A DNA stretch of 64,000 nucleotides from Planctomycetota bacterium (GCA_017303555.1 JAFLCN010000002.1:62001-126000); one strand, 5' to 3'; shown: positions 8,196 through 16,497, counted from the stretch's first letter. Notes: generated by a model not told the origin, from the sequence alone. Program-made: numbers and translations.

Positions 8196-8455
8196 AATGG
8201 TCCTCCTACTGGGTCACGGCGGATCGAGACGGCCCCCACATCGACGGCCGACGCGATGGCGTGTGGATCGCTCGCGTAGTGGCATGTCGTCGCCTCGCGT
8301 CCATGCCCGTGCTGCGTCACCCCTGCGGTCGGGACCGGCGCCTCTATCTCGCGATGGTCTACCACGATCACGGCTGGCACGTCGCGGGGGTCTACGGCTC
8401 CGCGGGCGCGGCGCAGCGTGCATGCGCCAACGCCCTGGGGGAGGTGACATCGTGA
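8189..8455 (+). CDS. Small protein of unknown function in element cassette
   Basis: Unrecognised protein of 88 residues, rich in Arg, Ala and aromatic residues, with no membrane helix. Its ATG at 8189 overlaps the ATPase stop by seven bases and is preceded by GGGAGGA at five-base spacing, one of the best ribosome-binding sites on the element. Its own stop overlaps the next GTG start by four bases. The tight coupling argues that it is real and works with its neighbours; the sequence gives no function. Confidence 0.65.
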   Translation: MLKWSSYWVTADRDGPHIDGRRDGVWIARVVACRRLASMPVLRHPCGRDRRLYLAMVYHDHGWHVAGVYGSAGAAQRACANALGEVTS

Positions 8456-8970
8456 GCCGATGGACGCTCTCGCTCCATGAGGCTGGCCACGCGGTGGCCG
8501 CGTGGACCCTCACGGGTGCTCGGGCGATGGCGACACTGCATGACGGTGGTGCCGGCACTGCGTGGCCGCTCGATGACATGAGCCCGACCGACCGGGCGAT
8601 CATGACGGCGGTGGGCCCGTTGGCCGAGGCCCTGGCCCACCGTCATTCCGAGCCCGAGATTGCGCGACATGTCGCCGGCGACACGCCGTCGCGGGCGCTG
8701 CCGACCGTCGAAACGATCGCCACCGTTGAGACGGCCGCCGAACTGCGCAGCGTGGTCGTGCGCGGTGTCTCCGATCATGTCATGCTCGCGAGGTTCTGCA
8801 TCGCGGGCATCGAGCAACAGCCCGACCGTTGGGCCCAGCGGCACGCATGGATTCAGTCCCTGGCGAAGCGGCTCATCCGTTCGCACGAGAAGTCGATCGT
8901 CGAAACCGCACGGGTGCTGTACCTGCGCGGCGTGGTCTCGGTCCCTCTTGAAGAAAGGAACGCCTCATGA
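8452..8970 (+). CDS. HEAGHAV zinc-peptidase-like small protein
   Basis: Protein of 172 residues that begins almost at once with SLHEAGHAVAAW (7-18), the HExxH zinc-binding and catalytic motif of the FtsH (M41) peptidase type. It has no AAA domain and no membrane segment, so it is not FtsH. A second acidic zinc ligand would be expected some 60-80 residues later but cannot be assigned by eye. The start is the GTG at 8452, which overlaps the previous stop and follows GGGGGAGGTG at about six bases; the longer open frame from 8017 runs through the preceding gene and was rejected. It sits third after the RepA-like ATPase. Proteolysis of an element or host regulator is an inference. Confidence 0.7.
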   Translation: MSRWTLSLHEAGHAVAAWTLTGARAMATLHDGGAGTAWPLDDMSPTDRAIMTAVGPLAEALAHRHSEPEIARHVAGDTPSRALPTVETIATVETAAELRSVVVRGVSDHVMLARFCIAGIEQQPDRWAQRHAWIQSLAKRLIRSHEKSIVETARVLYLRGVVSVPLEERNAS

Positions 8971-9656
8971 CAACGCTCACCCAGATCGCCCGGAAGAAGA
9001 AGCAGGATGCCCGCGCCGCCTTCATCGATGCGGCATGGGCGGACGAAGCCCCGGACCGCCTGGCCGAGTTGGCCCGCGATGCCGGGATGGATCTCGCCGA
9101 TGCGGATGCGCTCATCGCCCGGGTCGCCGAGGCCAAGGGCGACATCAAGGCCGCTTCGGAGGTTCTGCGGCTGCGTCGCGTCGCTTCGAAGGCCAAGGCC
9201 CACTCTGACGCGACCCATGCCCAAGCCGAAGCGGCGATCGAGAAACTTGATGCCGAAGCCGAGGCGGCGGCGCAGGAAGCCGACAGCGCGCGGCGCGAGT
9301 TGAACACAGCCGAGTCGGCCGCACGGCGGGTGCTCGTGATGTACGACGAGGGCTTTCTGCCCGCTTCACGCTTGCCCAATGACGTGGTCGCGATGATCGA
9401 GCGACGCGAGCAGGAAGGCAAGGCCACCAAGGCGCACGCGGCGATGATCGCGGCAACGAACCAGCGCAACCGCCTGCGTGATGACGTTGAGCGGATCGAG
9501 CGGAAACTCCGGAGGCTGCCCGTTTCCCGCGACCACAAGGAGCAAGAGGCGTTGGTGCGGGAGGAACTCGAGCGGGCCAAGGCCGACCTGACCGCCGCGG
9601 AGGCCCGACTCGCCGACGCCGAGCGGGCGCACGCGACGGCCCGCAAGGGGCTGTAG
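8967..9656 (+). CDS. Coiled-coil protein of element cassette
   Basis: Protein of 229 residues that is mostly long charged helix, rich in Ala, Glu, Arg and Lys, with heptad-like spacing from about residue 40 to 110 and again from 150 to 225: a soluble coiled-coil protein. No catalytic motif is seen. The ATG overlaps the previous stop (ATGA) and AAAGGA lies eight bases upstream. It ends the overlapping cassette and is followed by a hairpin that may terminate the transcript. Function unknown; structural or regulatory partner of the preceding proteins is the most that can be said. Confidence 0.65.
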   Translation: MTTLTQIARKKKQDARAAFIDAAWADEAPDRLAELARDAGMDLADADALIARVAEAKGDIKAASEVLRLRRVASKAKAHSDATHAQAEAAIEKLDAEAEAAAQEADSARRELNTAESAARRVLVMYDEGFLPASRLPNDVVAMIERREQEGKATKAHAAMIAATNQRNRLRDDVERIERKLRRLPVSRDHKEQEALVREELERAKADLTAAEARLADAERAHATARKGL

Positions 9657-9687
9657 TCCAGCGAACTGCCCCACATCTCCGCATGAA

Positions 9688-9717
9688 TCGCCCCCTGGCC
9701 TACCCGCCAGGGGGCGA
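9688..9717 (+). terminator. Perfect 12-bp hairpin after element cassette
   Basis: TCGCCCCCTGGC (9688-9699) and its exact complement (9706-9717) are separated by six bases. It lies 31 bases after the coiled-coil gene and before the integrase. The following sequence has only a short T stretch, so it may be a weak intrinsic terminator or an mRNA-stabilising hairpin. Confidence 0.55.
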
Positions 9718-9799
9718 CTTGACCCGTGCCGCTGGCCCGCCCTCACTGTGACCCCGGCCGCCCGTTCCCGACGGCGGCGGGCGGATGGAGACCCGCCCT

Positions 9800-11248
9800 A
9801 TGGGCACCGTGTTCCGCAAGGCATGGACCGCACCCGTCCCTCCCGGCGCGGAGATCGTCGAGCAGCGCGGCAAGCGCATCGCTCGGTACCGCATCCGCAG
9901 CGGCAAACTCCGCACCGCCGAGGTGTTCACCGCCGCCGACGGCCGCGTGCGCATCCGCGGCGAGACGAAGGCGTACATCGCCAAGTTCCGCGACGCCGCC
10001 GGGCTCTGGATTGAACGTCCTACCGGCTGCACAGACGAAACCGCCGCGCGGGCGGTGCTGGCGCAACTGGAACGCCGCACGGAGTTGGTGAGGGCTGGCG
10101 TGCTGACGCCGGAAGAGGACGCCGCGTCCAAGCACGGGGCCGAGTCGATCGACACCAACCTTGACGCGTGGCGCGACCACCTCCGGCTCAAGGGGAGCAC
10201 CGAGCACTGGTACACGCAGGCCCGCCGCCGCGTGGCCCGGGTCACCACCGACCGGGGTGTGAAGCGCCTGCGCGACTTCACCGCCGCGGCGGTCGAGCGC
10301 TGGCTGGCCGACCAGGCGGACACCGGCATGTCGGCGGGCACGCGGAACGGGTACCGGCAGGCGTGCGTCACCTTCGTCAACTGGTGCGTCCGCGCCGGTC
10401 GGCTCACGCACAACCCGCTGCTGGCCGTCGCGGTGGCAGACCAGCGGGCCGACATCCGGCGGCAGCGCCGAGCGTTGACGGAGGAGGAACTGGCCCGCCT
10501 TCTGGACGCGGCGCAGCGCCGCCCGCTGGCCGACGCGATGACGGTCCGGCGCGGCGAGGACAAGGGCAAGCGACTGGCCAACCTGTCACCCAAGACACGC
10601 GAGCAACTCATGCTGCTCGGCCGCGAGCGGGCGCTGGTCTACAAGACGCTTGTGCTAACGGGCCTTCGGAAGGGGGAACTTGCCAGCATCACCGTCGGCC
10701 AGGTTGATCTGGCTGGCCGCGTGCCGCACCTGCTCCTGCACGCCCGCGATGAGAAGAACCGGCGCGGCTCGGAAATCCCCCTGCGGACCGACCTCGCGGC
10801 GGACATCCGCTCCTGGCTGGCCGACCGCCTCGCCCGGGCGCAGCGGGTGGCCCGCGATATGGACCAGCCCATCCCCGCGACGCTTCCGACCAACGAGCCG
10901 CTGTTCGACGTGCCCGACGGGCTCATCCGCATCTTCGACCGCGATCTGGTCTTCGCCGGGCTGGCCCGCATCGAGAAACGCGGCGGCAAGGAGGTGGTCG
11001 TCAAGACCGACGACCGAGGCCGCACCATTGACGTTCACGCCCTTCGGCACACTTTCGGGACGCACTTGTCCAAGGCGGGCGTCCCGCTGCGGACGGCCCA
11101 GGCCGCGATGCGGCACAGCGACCCGAGCCTGACGGCCAACGTCTACACCGACCCGAAACTCCTGGACGTCGCCGGCGCGGTGGCGAGCCTGCCGGACCTG
11201 CCGTTGGGTCAGGTGGCCCGGCCCGCGACTGCGATGGCCGCCCGCTGA
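9800..11248 (+). CDS. int: Tyrosine recombinase / integrase
   Basis: Site-specific recombinase that would cut and rejoin attachment sites. The protein is 482 residues: an N-terminal arm-binding region, a core-binding SAM-like domain (about 112-205) and a catalytic domain (about 225-465). The catalytic set is complete: R290 in TGLRKGEL, HALRH (413-417, giving the H and second R), H439 in MRHSD and nucleophile Y449 in VYTDP. GGAG nine bases before the ATG at 9800 supports this start over the ATG at 9785. Its 3' end faces the 3' end of tRNA-Gly, which is the probable attachment site. Confidence 0.93.
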   Translation: MGTVFRKAWTAPVPPGAEIVEQRGKRIARYRIRSGKLRTAEVFTAADGRVRIRGETKAYIAKFRDAAGLWIERPTGCTDETAARAVLAQLERRTELVRAGVLTPEEDAASKHGAESIDTNLDAWRDHLRLKGSTEHWYTQARRRVARVTTDRGVKRLRDFTAAAVERWLADQADTGMSAGTRNGYRQACVTFVNWCVRAGRLTHNPLLAVAVADQRADIRRQRRALTEEELARLLDAAQRRPLADAMTVRRGEDKGKRLANLSPKTREQLMLLGRERALVYKTLVLTGLRKGELASITVGQVDLAGRVPHLLLHARDEKNRRGSEIPLRTDLAADIRSWLADRLARAQRVARDMDQPIPATLPTNEPLFDVPDGLIRIFDRDLVFAGLARIEKRGGKEVVVKTDDRGRTIDVHALRHTFGTHLSKAGVPLRTAQAAMRHSDPSLTANVYTDPKLLDVAGAVASLPDLPLGQVARPATAMAAR

Positions 11249-11452
11249 TCGGCAGCGTCCGCCGCCACACCTTGCACAACCGCTTGCACACGCGCTTGCA
11301 CAGGCGGGCGTCCATCCGCGTCATCGCCTGCCATTGTCGGGCACGTGAACCCGCCGCGCCCGTTCCTGGCCGCACCGCCAGAACTCGCGGAATCCGCGAC
11401 GAATGCCAACGAAAAACCGCCGGTGGCATCGTGTGACATCGGCGGCAGGCAA

Positions 11453-11524
11453 AGCGGGCGACCGGGATCGAACCGGCGACATTCAGCTTGGGAAGCTGAC
11501 GTTCTACCGCTGAACTACGCCCGC
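11453..11524 (-). tRNA. tRNA-Gly(CCC)
   Basis: Complete cloverleaf of 72 bases. The acceptor stem GCGGGCG pairs with CGCCCGC, the T arm contains GTTCGATCC, and the anticodon loop TTCCCAA lies between TCAGC and GCTGA, giving anticodon CCC. CCA is not encoded. TATACT at 11534-11539 is well placed as the -10 box, with no clear -35. The 3' end faces the integrase gene and is the probable insertion site of the element. Confidence 0.95.
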
Positions 11525-11590
11525 GGCAAAACCAGTATAGTGGCCTTCTGATTGCAAGGCCTTCAGGGCTTCGGGCAATATCATGCGGGC

Positions 11591-12508
11591 ATGACCACCG
11601 GACTCAATCAAATCCTCGGGTCGCCTGGCTGTCGCCTTCGGGCCGCGATGGACAAGGGTTGTGTTGCAATCCCGGGCGCGTTCAACGCGCTCTGCGGCAG
11701 GGCGATCGCCAAGCACGGCTTTGAAGCCTGTTATGTCTCCGGGGCCGCGACCAGCGTTTCGGCGGGCGTGCCCGACGTCGGGTTGCTGACGCTCGAGCAC
11801 TTCTGCCGCGTGATCCGCGAGGTTGCGGACGCGAGCGGCCTGCCCGTGCTGGCCGACGCCGATACCGGCTTTGGCGAAGCGGAGATGGTCCGTCGCACCG
11901 TGATCGAGTACGCCCGAGCCGGTGCGGCAGGATTGCACCTTGAGGATCAGAAGTTCCCCAAGCGCTGCGGCCACCTGGACGGCAAGGAGCTTGTGTCGCT
12001 CGATCACATGGTGGAGAAGGTGCAGTGGGCCGCGGCCGCCGCGGATCGCGTGACGACGGCCGTCGAAGCCGATTGCGGTTTCATCGTCTGTGCACGAACC
12101 GACGCGAAGGGTGTTGAAGGATTCGATGCGGCATTGAAGCGCGCCAAGGCGTACGTTCAGGCCGGCGCGGACATGATCTTCCCCGAAGGTCTCACGAGCG
12201 AAAAAGAGTTTGCCGATTTCGCGCAGCAACTTCGCGCCACATGCCCAAAGGTCTACTTGCTCGCAAACATGACAGAGTTCGGCAAGACTCCGATCATCCC
12301 GCTGGCCAAGTTCGGGGCAATGGGTTATTCCTGCGTGATCTATCCGGTCAGCCTGCTTCGAATCGCGATGGGTGCAGTTGACCGAGCCCTCGAATCGCTG
12401 AAGCAAAGCGGTTCGGTCGAAGGGTTTCTCAATCAGATGCAGACAAGGCAGCAGCTCTACGACCTCATCGAATACAAGCCAGGGGTGCCGTGGGAGTTTC
12501 GCGCGTAA
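11591..12508 (+). CDS. prpB: 2-Methylisocitrate lyase
   Basis: Cleaves 2-methylisocitrate to pyruvate and succinate, the last step of the methylcitrate cycle for propionyl-CoA. The protein has 305 residues, normal for PrpB. The TIM-barrel signature includes the metal-binding DADTG (89-93), HLEDQ (116-120) and KRCGH (124-128) with the catalytic cysteine; the C-terminal MQTRQQLYDLIEY matches the family. The ATG at 11591 is preferred over the TTG at 11552 because the homologous sequence begins here, although no clear ribosome-binding site is present. The synthase of the pathway lies 860 bases downstream; the dehydratase step is not encoded in the window. Isocitrate lyase or another PEP-mutase relative is less likely given KRCGH and the neighbour. 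Confidence 0.85.
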   Translation: MTTGLNQILGSPGCRLRAAMDKGCVAIPGAFNALCGRAIAKHGFEACYVSGAATSVSAGVPDVGLLTLEHFCRVIREVADASGLPVLADADTGFGEAEMVRRTVIEYARAGAAGLHLEDQKFPKRCGHLDGKELVSLDHMVEKVQWAAAAADRVTTAVEADCGFIVCARTDAKGVEGFDAALKRAKAYVQAGADMIFPEGLTSEKEFADFAQQLRATCPKVYLLANMTEFGKTPIIPLAKFGAMGYSCVIYPVSLLRIAMGAVDRALESLKQSGSVEGFLNQMQTRQQLYDLIEYKPGVPWEFRA

Positions 12509-12559
12509 GTCATACTCAACCAGGTTTGGTGTTCTGAGAAACGATCGACCGCAACCCGA

Positions 12560-13336
12560 ATGGGCACTCGAACTTTCTTCTCTCGCAGGTTCCTTGTGCT
12601 GCTCGCGGCATCTCTTGTTCTTGCCAGCGTCACAAATTTCGTAGTCGCGTGGACACTGGCGCGACTCATGTGGATGAAAACTCCGCTGCCTCAATCTACC
12701 AGCATCGATTTTGGTGCCGATGTCGTCAACCTCGGAGGCTACAACTGCGTCGGGTCCACCGAACTATTTTGGCAACCGCAAAGCGCTCAGAATTGGTATT
12801 TCAATCCCCAGCGACTCGACGCCAATATGAACCCGAAGCCCCGGCCTCCGGAGCCAGCACTTTCGAAGCCATGGAAAACGCAGTCGCTGCCGAATTGGGT
12901 TCCCGGCTGGACGGGCTTTGACTCATTGCAATCGACGCCAAGACGCGTTGAAGAGGTGTGGGCCTGCGCACAAGGTTGGCCCTTGCGTTCGTTTCATTGT
13001 TTGTTCGTCGATGGTTCTCTCTGGGGCACGCCTTTCCGCTTAACTTACAGCGCTATTGGCGGAGTGCCGCTCGACAACAAGATCGACCGGCATGCTGGTG
13101 GGGCCACGTTTTACTATTCCGGGCTTGCCTACTCCCCGATCTGGAGCGGCCTCATCGGGAATACCGCGTTCTTCGCACTGGCCTGGCTCAGCCTCTTTTA
13201 CGTTTGCGGCACTCGCCGGAAATGGTGGCCCGCGCCGGGCAGATGCTCTGGCTGCGGGTACGACCTGCAAGGACTGAAGCAATCCGTCTGCCCCGAGTGT
13301 GGCAAGAGCCTGCACACCCCTCCACAATCTCCGTAA
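12560..13336 (+). CDS. Membrane protein with C-terminal zinc ribbon
   Basis: Unrecognised 258-residue protein. One membrane helix lies at about 10-35 and another at about 195-220; the loop between them is probably outside. The cytoplasmic tail ends in CSGCGYDLQG and CPECG, a four-cysteine zinc ribbon common in Phycisphaerae membrane proteins. It lies between prpB and prpC on the same strand, 51 bases after the first and 33 before the second, so all three may be co-transcribed, but no link to propionate metabolism can be read from its sequence. Confidence 0.7.
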   Translation: MGTRTFFSRRFLVLLAASLVLASVTNFVVAWTLARLMWMKTPLPQSTSIDFGADVVNLGGYNCVGSTELFWQPQSAQNWYFNPQRLDANMNPKPRPPEPALSKPWKTQSLPNWVPGWTGFDSLQSTPRRVEEVWACAQGWPLRSFHCLFVDGSLWGTPFRLTYSAIGGVPLDNKIDRHAGGATFYYSGLAYSPIWSGLIGNTAFFALAWLSLFYVCGTRRKWWPAPGRCSGCGYDLQGLKQSVCPECGKSLHTPPQSP

Positions 13337-13369
13337 CTCCTATGCTCCCTTCCCACTCACGAGGTAACC

Positions 13370-14536
13370 ATGTCAACTGCCGCAGAAGCCGCGTTCGCCA
13401 AAGGTCTTGAAGGAATCATCGCCGGTGAAACCACCATCTGCTCGGTCGAGCAGGGCGGTTTGTTCTACCGGGGCTACGAGATCCACGATCTCGCAAAGAA
13501 CGCGACCTTCGAGGAAGTCTCGCACGTGCTTCTCGTCGGACACAAGCCCTCCGCCGACGAACTCAAGAACTTCAAAGCCGAACTCGTCGCCGAGCGCGCG
13601 CTGCCATTGCCCGTGATCGAGTTCCTGAAGCAGTCCGCTCCGTGGCTCAAGGCCGGCACCGCCGTTCCGATGGATGTGCTCCGCACCGCGACCTCCATCC
13701 TCGGCCACCTCGATATGGATTGCCAGGACAATTCGCCCGCCGCCAACCTTCGCAAGAGCAAGCGGCTTCTTGCAAAGACGCCGACCATCATCGGCCACAT
13801 GCAGAACGTCATTGATGGCAAGCCGATCGTCGGCCAGGAGCGGGGGGGCGACCCGTCGCTCGACCTCGCCGCCAACCTGCTCTACATGATGACCGGCACC
13901 AAGCCGCCCGCCGAGTACGCACGCTGCATCGACGTCTCGCTCATTCTCTACGCCGAGCACGACTTTAACGCAAGCACCTTCACCACCCGCGTGATCGCCG
14001 GAACGCTCAGCGACATGCACGGCGCAGTCTGCGGCGGAATCGCCGCCCTCAAAGGCCCCCTCCACGGCGGCGCGAACGAAGCCGCAATGGAGATGCTCAA
14101 AGAAATCCGCGAGTTCATCGAAGCCGGCAAGGGCTCGGTTGAAGACTTCATGAAAAAGGCCTACGCCGAGAAGCGCAAGCTCATGGGCTTCGGCCATCGC
14201 GTCTACAAGAACGGCGACCACCGCGCCCCGATCCTCGGCAACCTCGGGCGCGAGATCGCCCGCAAGCAGGGGGCGAGCCAGCTCAAGTGGTTCGAGATCG
14301 GTGATGAAGTCCAGAAGATCATGCTCCGGGACAAGAACATCCACCCCAACGTCGATTTCCCCTGCGGCATGACGTACTACGTCATGGGGATTCCGGTGCC
14401 TCAGTACACCCCGATCTTCGTTGCGGCCCGCGTCACCGGCTGGTGCGCCCACATCATGGAACAGCACGCCAACAACCGCATCATCCGGCCCCTCAGCAAG
14501 TACATCGGCGCCCCGAATCGCAAGTGGAACGACTGA
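13370..14536 (+). CDS. prpC: 2-Methylcitrate synthase / citrate synthase
   Basis: Condenses propionyl-CoA (or acetyl-CoA) with oxaloacetate. The protein is 388 residues, the short form of the citrate synthase family. The active-site histidines fall in LYAEHDFNASTFTTR (about 190-206) and GPLHGGANEA (about 230-239) and GHRVYK (about 275-280), and the arginine in ARVTGW near 352. The short length and the prpB gene upstream favour methylcitrate synthase; a plain citrate synthase cannot be excluded from sequence alone. ACGAGG precedes the ATG at short spacing. A GC-rich hairpin follows the stop. Confidence 0.85.
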   Translation: MSTAAEAAFAKGLEGIIAGETTICSVEQGGLFYRGYEIHDLAKNATFEEVSHVLLVGHKPSADELKNFKAELVAERALPLPVIEFLKQSAPWLKAGTAVPMDVLRTATSILGHLDMDCQDNSPAANLRKSKRLLAKTPTIIGHMQNVIDGKPIVGQERGGDPSLDLAANLLYMMTGTKPPAEYARCIDVSLILYAEHDFNASTFTTRVIAGTLSDMHGAVCGGIAALKGPLHGGANEAAMEMLKEIREFIEAGKGSVEDFMKKAYAEKRKLMGFGHRVYKNGDHRAPILGNLGREIARKQGASQLKWFEIGDEVQKIMLRDKNIHPNVDFPCGMTYYVMGIPVPQYTPIFVAARVTGWCAHIMEQHANNRIIRPLSKYIGAPNRKWND

Positions 14537-14547
14537 CGTTTCAGAAG

Positions 14548-14568
14548 CCCCCTCCCCGAGGGAGGGGG
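14548..14568 (+). terminator. GC hairpin after prpC
   Basis: CCCCCTCCC (14548-14556) pairs perfectly with GGGAGGGGG (14560-14568) across a three-base CGA loop, 11 bases after the prpC stop. No T run follows; instead the strand continues in long G runs (to about 14590) that could fold into a quadruplex. Termination is therefore plausible but not of the standard kind. Confidence 0.5.
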
Positions 14569-14683
14569 TGGGGGTTGGGGGGTGGGGGTGAGTTCCATTC
14601 GCGGCAAATGCGTCTGAAGTCTGGCCCGCGCCTTTCATCCCGTTCTATCCGCCTCGCCACTTCCCGCGTATCCTTTCCCCGTC

Positions 14684-14998
14684 ATGCTTCAGAAGTCTCG
14701 CAGCTGGATGCAGGGAATCCGCCTCAAGGCTCTGGCTGTGGTCATGGCCACTGTTCTTGCTGCGATCGGCATCATCGCTTGGAGCACGCTCCCGGCGTGG
14801 CCGGTCATCGGCGTCGGCGTGGCGATCGTTGCTGTCGCGCTCAACCACGTTGCCGTGCGGCTCCACGAACCCATGTGCTGGAGCTGCGGCGGCTCGATGA
14901 AATCGCAGCCCATCGGCCAGCACGGAAGCATCTGCCCCTCCTGCGGCGCCGTGAATCAGCCCCTGCTCTCGAGCGACGAAGACGCTCGCAACGTCTGA
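14684..14998 (+). CDS. Small membrane protein with zinc ribbon
   Basis: Unrecognised protein of 104 residues: a basic N-terminus, two adjacent membrane helices (about 15-32 and 38-57), then a cytoplasmic zinc ribbon with CWSCGG and CPSCG and an acidic tail. The same design, membrane anchor plus CxxC ribbon, is seen in the protein at 12560-13336. No ribosome-binding site is evident before the ATG at 14684. Function unknown. Confidence 0.6.
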   Translation: MLQKSRSWMQGIRLKALAVVMATVLAAIGIIAWSTLPAWPVIGVGVAIVAVALNHVAVRLHEPMCWSCGGSMKSQPIGQHGSICPSCGAVNQPLLSSDEDARNV

Positions 14999-15034
14999 GC
15001 GGCTTCGCTCGCCCGGATGGGCGAACGCTCATCG

Positions 15035-15073
15035 CAAAAAGAAAAGTGCCCGCACGATGAATCGCGCGGGCAC
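15035..15073 (-). terminator. Intrinsic terminator of trigger factor gene
   Basis: On the minus strand GTGCCCGC (15066-15073) and GCGGGCAC (15046-15053) form a stem, followed by TTTTCTTTTTG (about 15035-15045). It lies 30 bases after the stop of the trigger factor gene. Confidence 0.85.
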
Positions 15074-15102
15074 CATGATTGTTTCTTGGCTTGGTCCGTC
15101 GA

Positions 15103-16497
15103 TCAGCCCGGCACGCCGGACTTGGCCTCTTCCGCCATCAGCTTGTTGAATTCGTCCGCCGGCATCTCGGTGATGCTTGCCTTCGCGAGAATCGCATCCA
15201 TCGCCTTGTGGTCGCGGATCTGCTGATAGATCACGCCCACCTGGTTCCGCTGAATGATCTCCTGGCGCAGCTTGTCCGGCCGAACGCCCCGCTCCTGAGC
15301 GAGCTGGGCGATGCGACCGTTCATCTCGGCCTCTTCCACGCGGATATTGAACTCTTCCGCGGCGCGGTTCATGATGAAGAACAGCTTCAGCTCGCGGACG
15401 GCGACTTCGCTGCTGCCACTGCGGAGCTCGGCAATGTGCTCTTCGATCTTCTGAGCATCGACGCCCCGGTACATCAGCTCCATGCGCTTGCGCTCGAAGT
15501 TGCGGGCCGACTGGATGGCCGTGATGCGCTCGGGCAGGTCGATCTTGGTGTTCGCGAGCAGGTGCTGGGCGATCTGCTGACGCATCACCGACTGCTGCTG
15601 GATCATCACACGCTGCTCCATGCGGGCCTTGATGGCATCGCGGAGCTGCTGCTCTTCGGTCATGCCGAAGTTCTTGATGACGTTCTCAACTTTGGCCGGG
15701 ATGATGCGGTCCACGCGATCAACCGTGAAAGTGATGGTCAGATCCGCGCCGCGAACCTGCTCCACCTCGTGGCTCTCGGGGCCCTTGGTCTTGATGGTCA
15801 CCGTCTCGCCCGCCTTCGGAAGGCCGAACTGCTTCGAGAAGTCGTTCACCATCACACCCAGGATCATGCCCTTGCCGCCCTTGTCGGCAGTCGGCACCTG
15901 CACCACGCAACCCTTGATGTTGTAAAACTCCGTTCCGTCGGCGCCCTTCATCACGCCGTGACCGGTCAGGTAGTCGCCCGCCTCGGGCTTCTCGCGGCTT
16001 TCCAGGTCGCCCTCGTTGACGAGGATCTTCTGCACCTCATCGCCGATAGCGCTCTCCGGCAGCTCGATCGTCGGCTTCTTCACCGGGATGCCGTCGAGGC
16101 TGGGCATCGCGAACTCGGGCTGCACCTCGACATCAACTTCGAAAGCCAGGTCCTGACCTTCCTTGATCTCCACGTTTCCGAGCGTCTCGCTGAACGGGTC
16201 GCCCACGATCTTCAGATTCGCCTTCTCGATCGCGGCGCTGTACGCCGTCGACACCAATTGGTTCTTGGCTTCGCTCCGCAGCGCCGTGCCAAACCGTTTC
16301 TCGACGAGCGCCGGCGGGACGTGCCCCTTCCGGAACCCCGGAACCTGCGCCTCGGCCGAGATCGCGGCAAGCGATTCCTTCAGCTTCTCGTTCACCCGCT
16401 CTTTCGGAATCCGGATCGAAATCCGTTTCCGGCACGGGCCGGCATCTTGAATCTTGACGTCGTTCTTGGTTTCTTCCGGTGCAAGCGTCTGAGTCAT
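15103..16497 (-). CDS. tig: Trigger factor (ribosome-associated chaperone)
   Basis: Ribosome-bound peptidyl-prolyl isomerase and chaperone that meets nascent chains at the exit tunnel. The protein is 464 residues. The ribosome-binding signature GFRKGHVP lies at 54-61 in the N-terminal domain; a PPIase domain (about 165-250) and a long helical C-terminal domain follow. GGAG eight bases before the ATG at 16497 fixes the start there, nine codons inside the longest frame. The gene stands alone between its own promoter and terminator; the clp/lon genes that often accompany tig are absent. Confidence 0.92.
   Translation of the reverse strand: MTQTLAPEETKNDVKIQDAGPCRKRISIRIPKERVNEKLKESLAAISAEAQVPGFRKGHVPPALVEKRFGTALRSEAKNQLVSTAYSAAIEKANLKIVGDPFSETLGNVEIKEGQDLAFEVDVEVQPEFAMPSLDGIPVKKPTIELPESAIGDEVQKILVNEGDLESREKPEAGDYLTGHGVMKGADGTEFYNIKGCVVQVPTADKGGKGMILGVMVNDFSKQFGLPKAGETVTIKTKGPESHEVEQVRGADLTITFTVDRVDRIIPAKVENVIKNFGMTEEQQLRDAIKARMEQRVMIQQQSVMRQQIAQHLLANTKIDLPERITAIQSARNFERKRMELMYRGVDAQKIEEHIAELRSGSSEVAVRELKLFFIMNRAAEEFNIRVEEAEMNGRIAQLAQERGVRPDKLRQEIIQRNQVGVIYQQIRDHKAMDAILAKASITEMPADEFNKLMAEEAKSGVPG

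Larger units (their letters stand above)
1..11453. mobile_element. Integrative element (right part) inserted at tRNA-Gly
   Basis: A tyrosine recombinase gene (9800-11248) lies 205 bases from the 3' end of a tRNA-Gly gene, the classic arrangement of an integrative element. Upstream of it are an AlpA-type regulator, a RepA-like ATPase and a putative restriction module, all accessory functions, whereas everything beyond the tRNA is ordinary housekeeping. The right boundary is therefore placed at the tRNA 3' end (11453). I found no second copy of the tRNA 3' end inside the window, so the left end probably lies before position 1. The element call is inferred from gene content and the tRNA junction; no direct repeats were demonstrated. 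Confidence 0.6.

Noticed and set aside
8017..8451. Upstream extension of the HEAGHAV frame
   Set aside because: It overlaps the 8189-8455 gene and the ATPase 3' end in another frame; the GTG at 8452 has a strong ribosome-binding site.
8452..8970. Complete FtsH protease
   Set aside because: Only the HEAGH motif is shared; AAA and membrane segments are absent.
9688..9717. Attachment-site core
   Set aside because: The hairpin is a perfect palindrome but has no copy elsewhere in the window and does not match the tRNA-Gly end, so a terminator or mRNA hairpin is the simpler reading.
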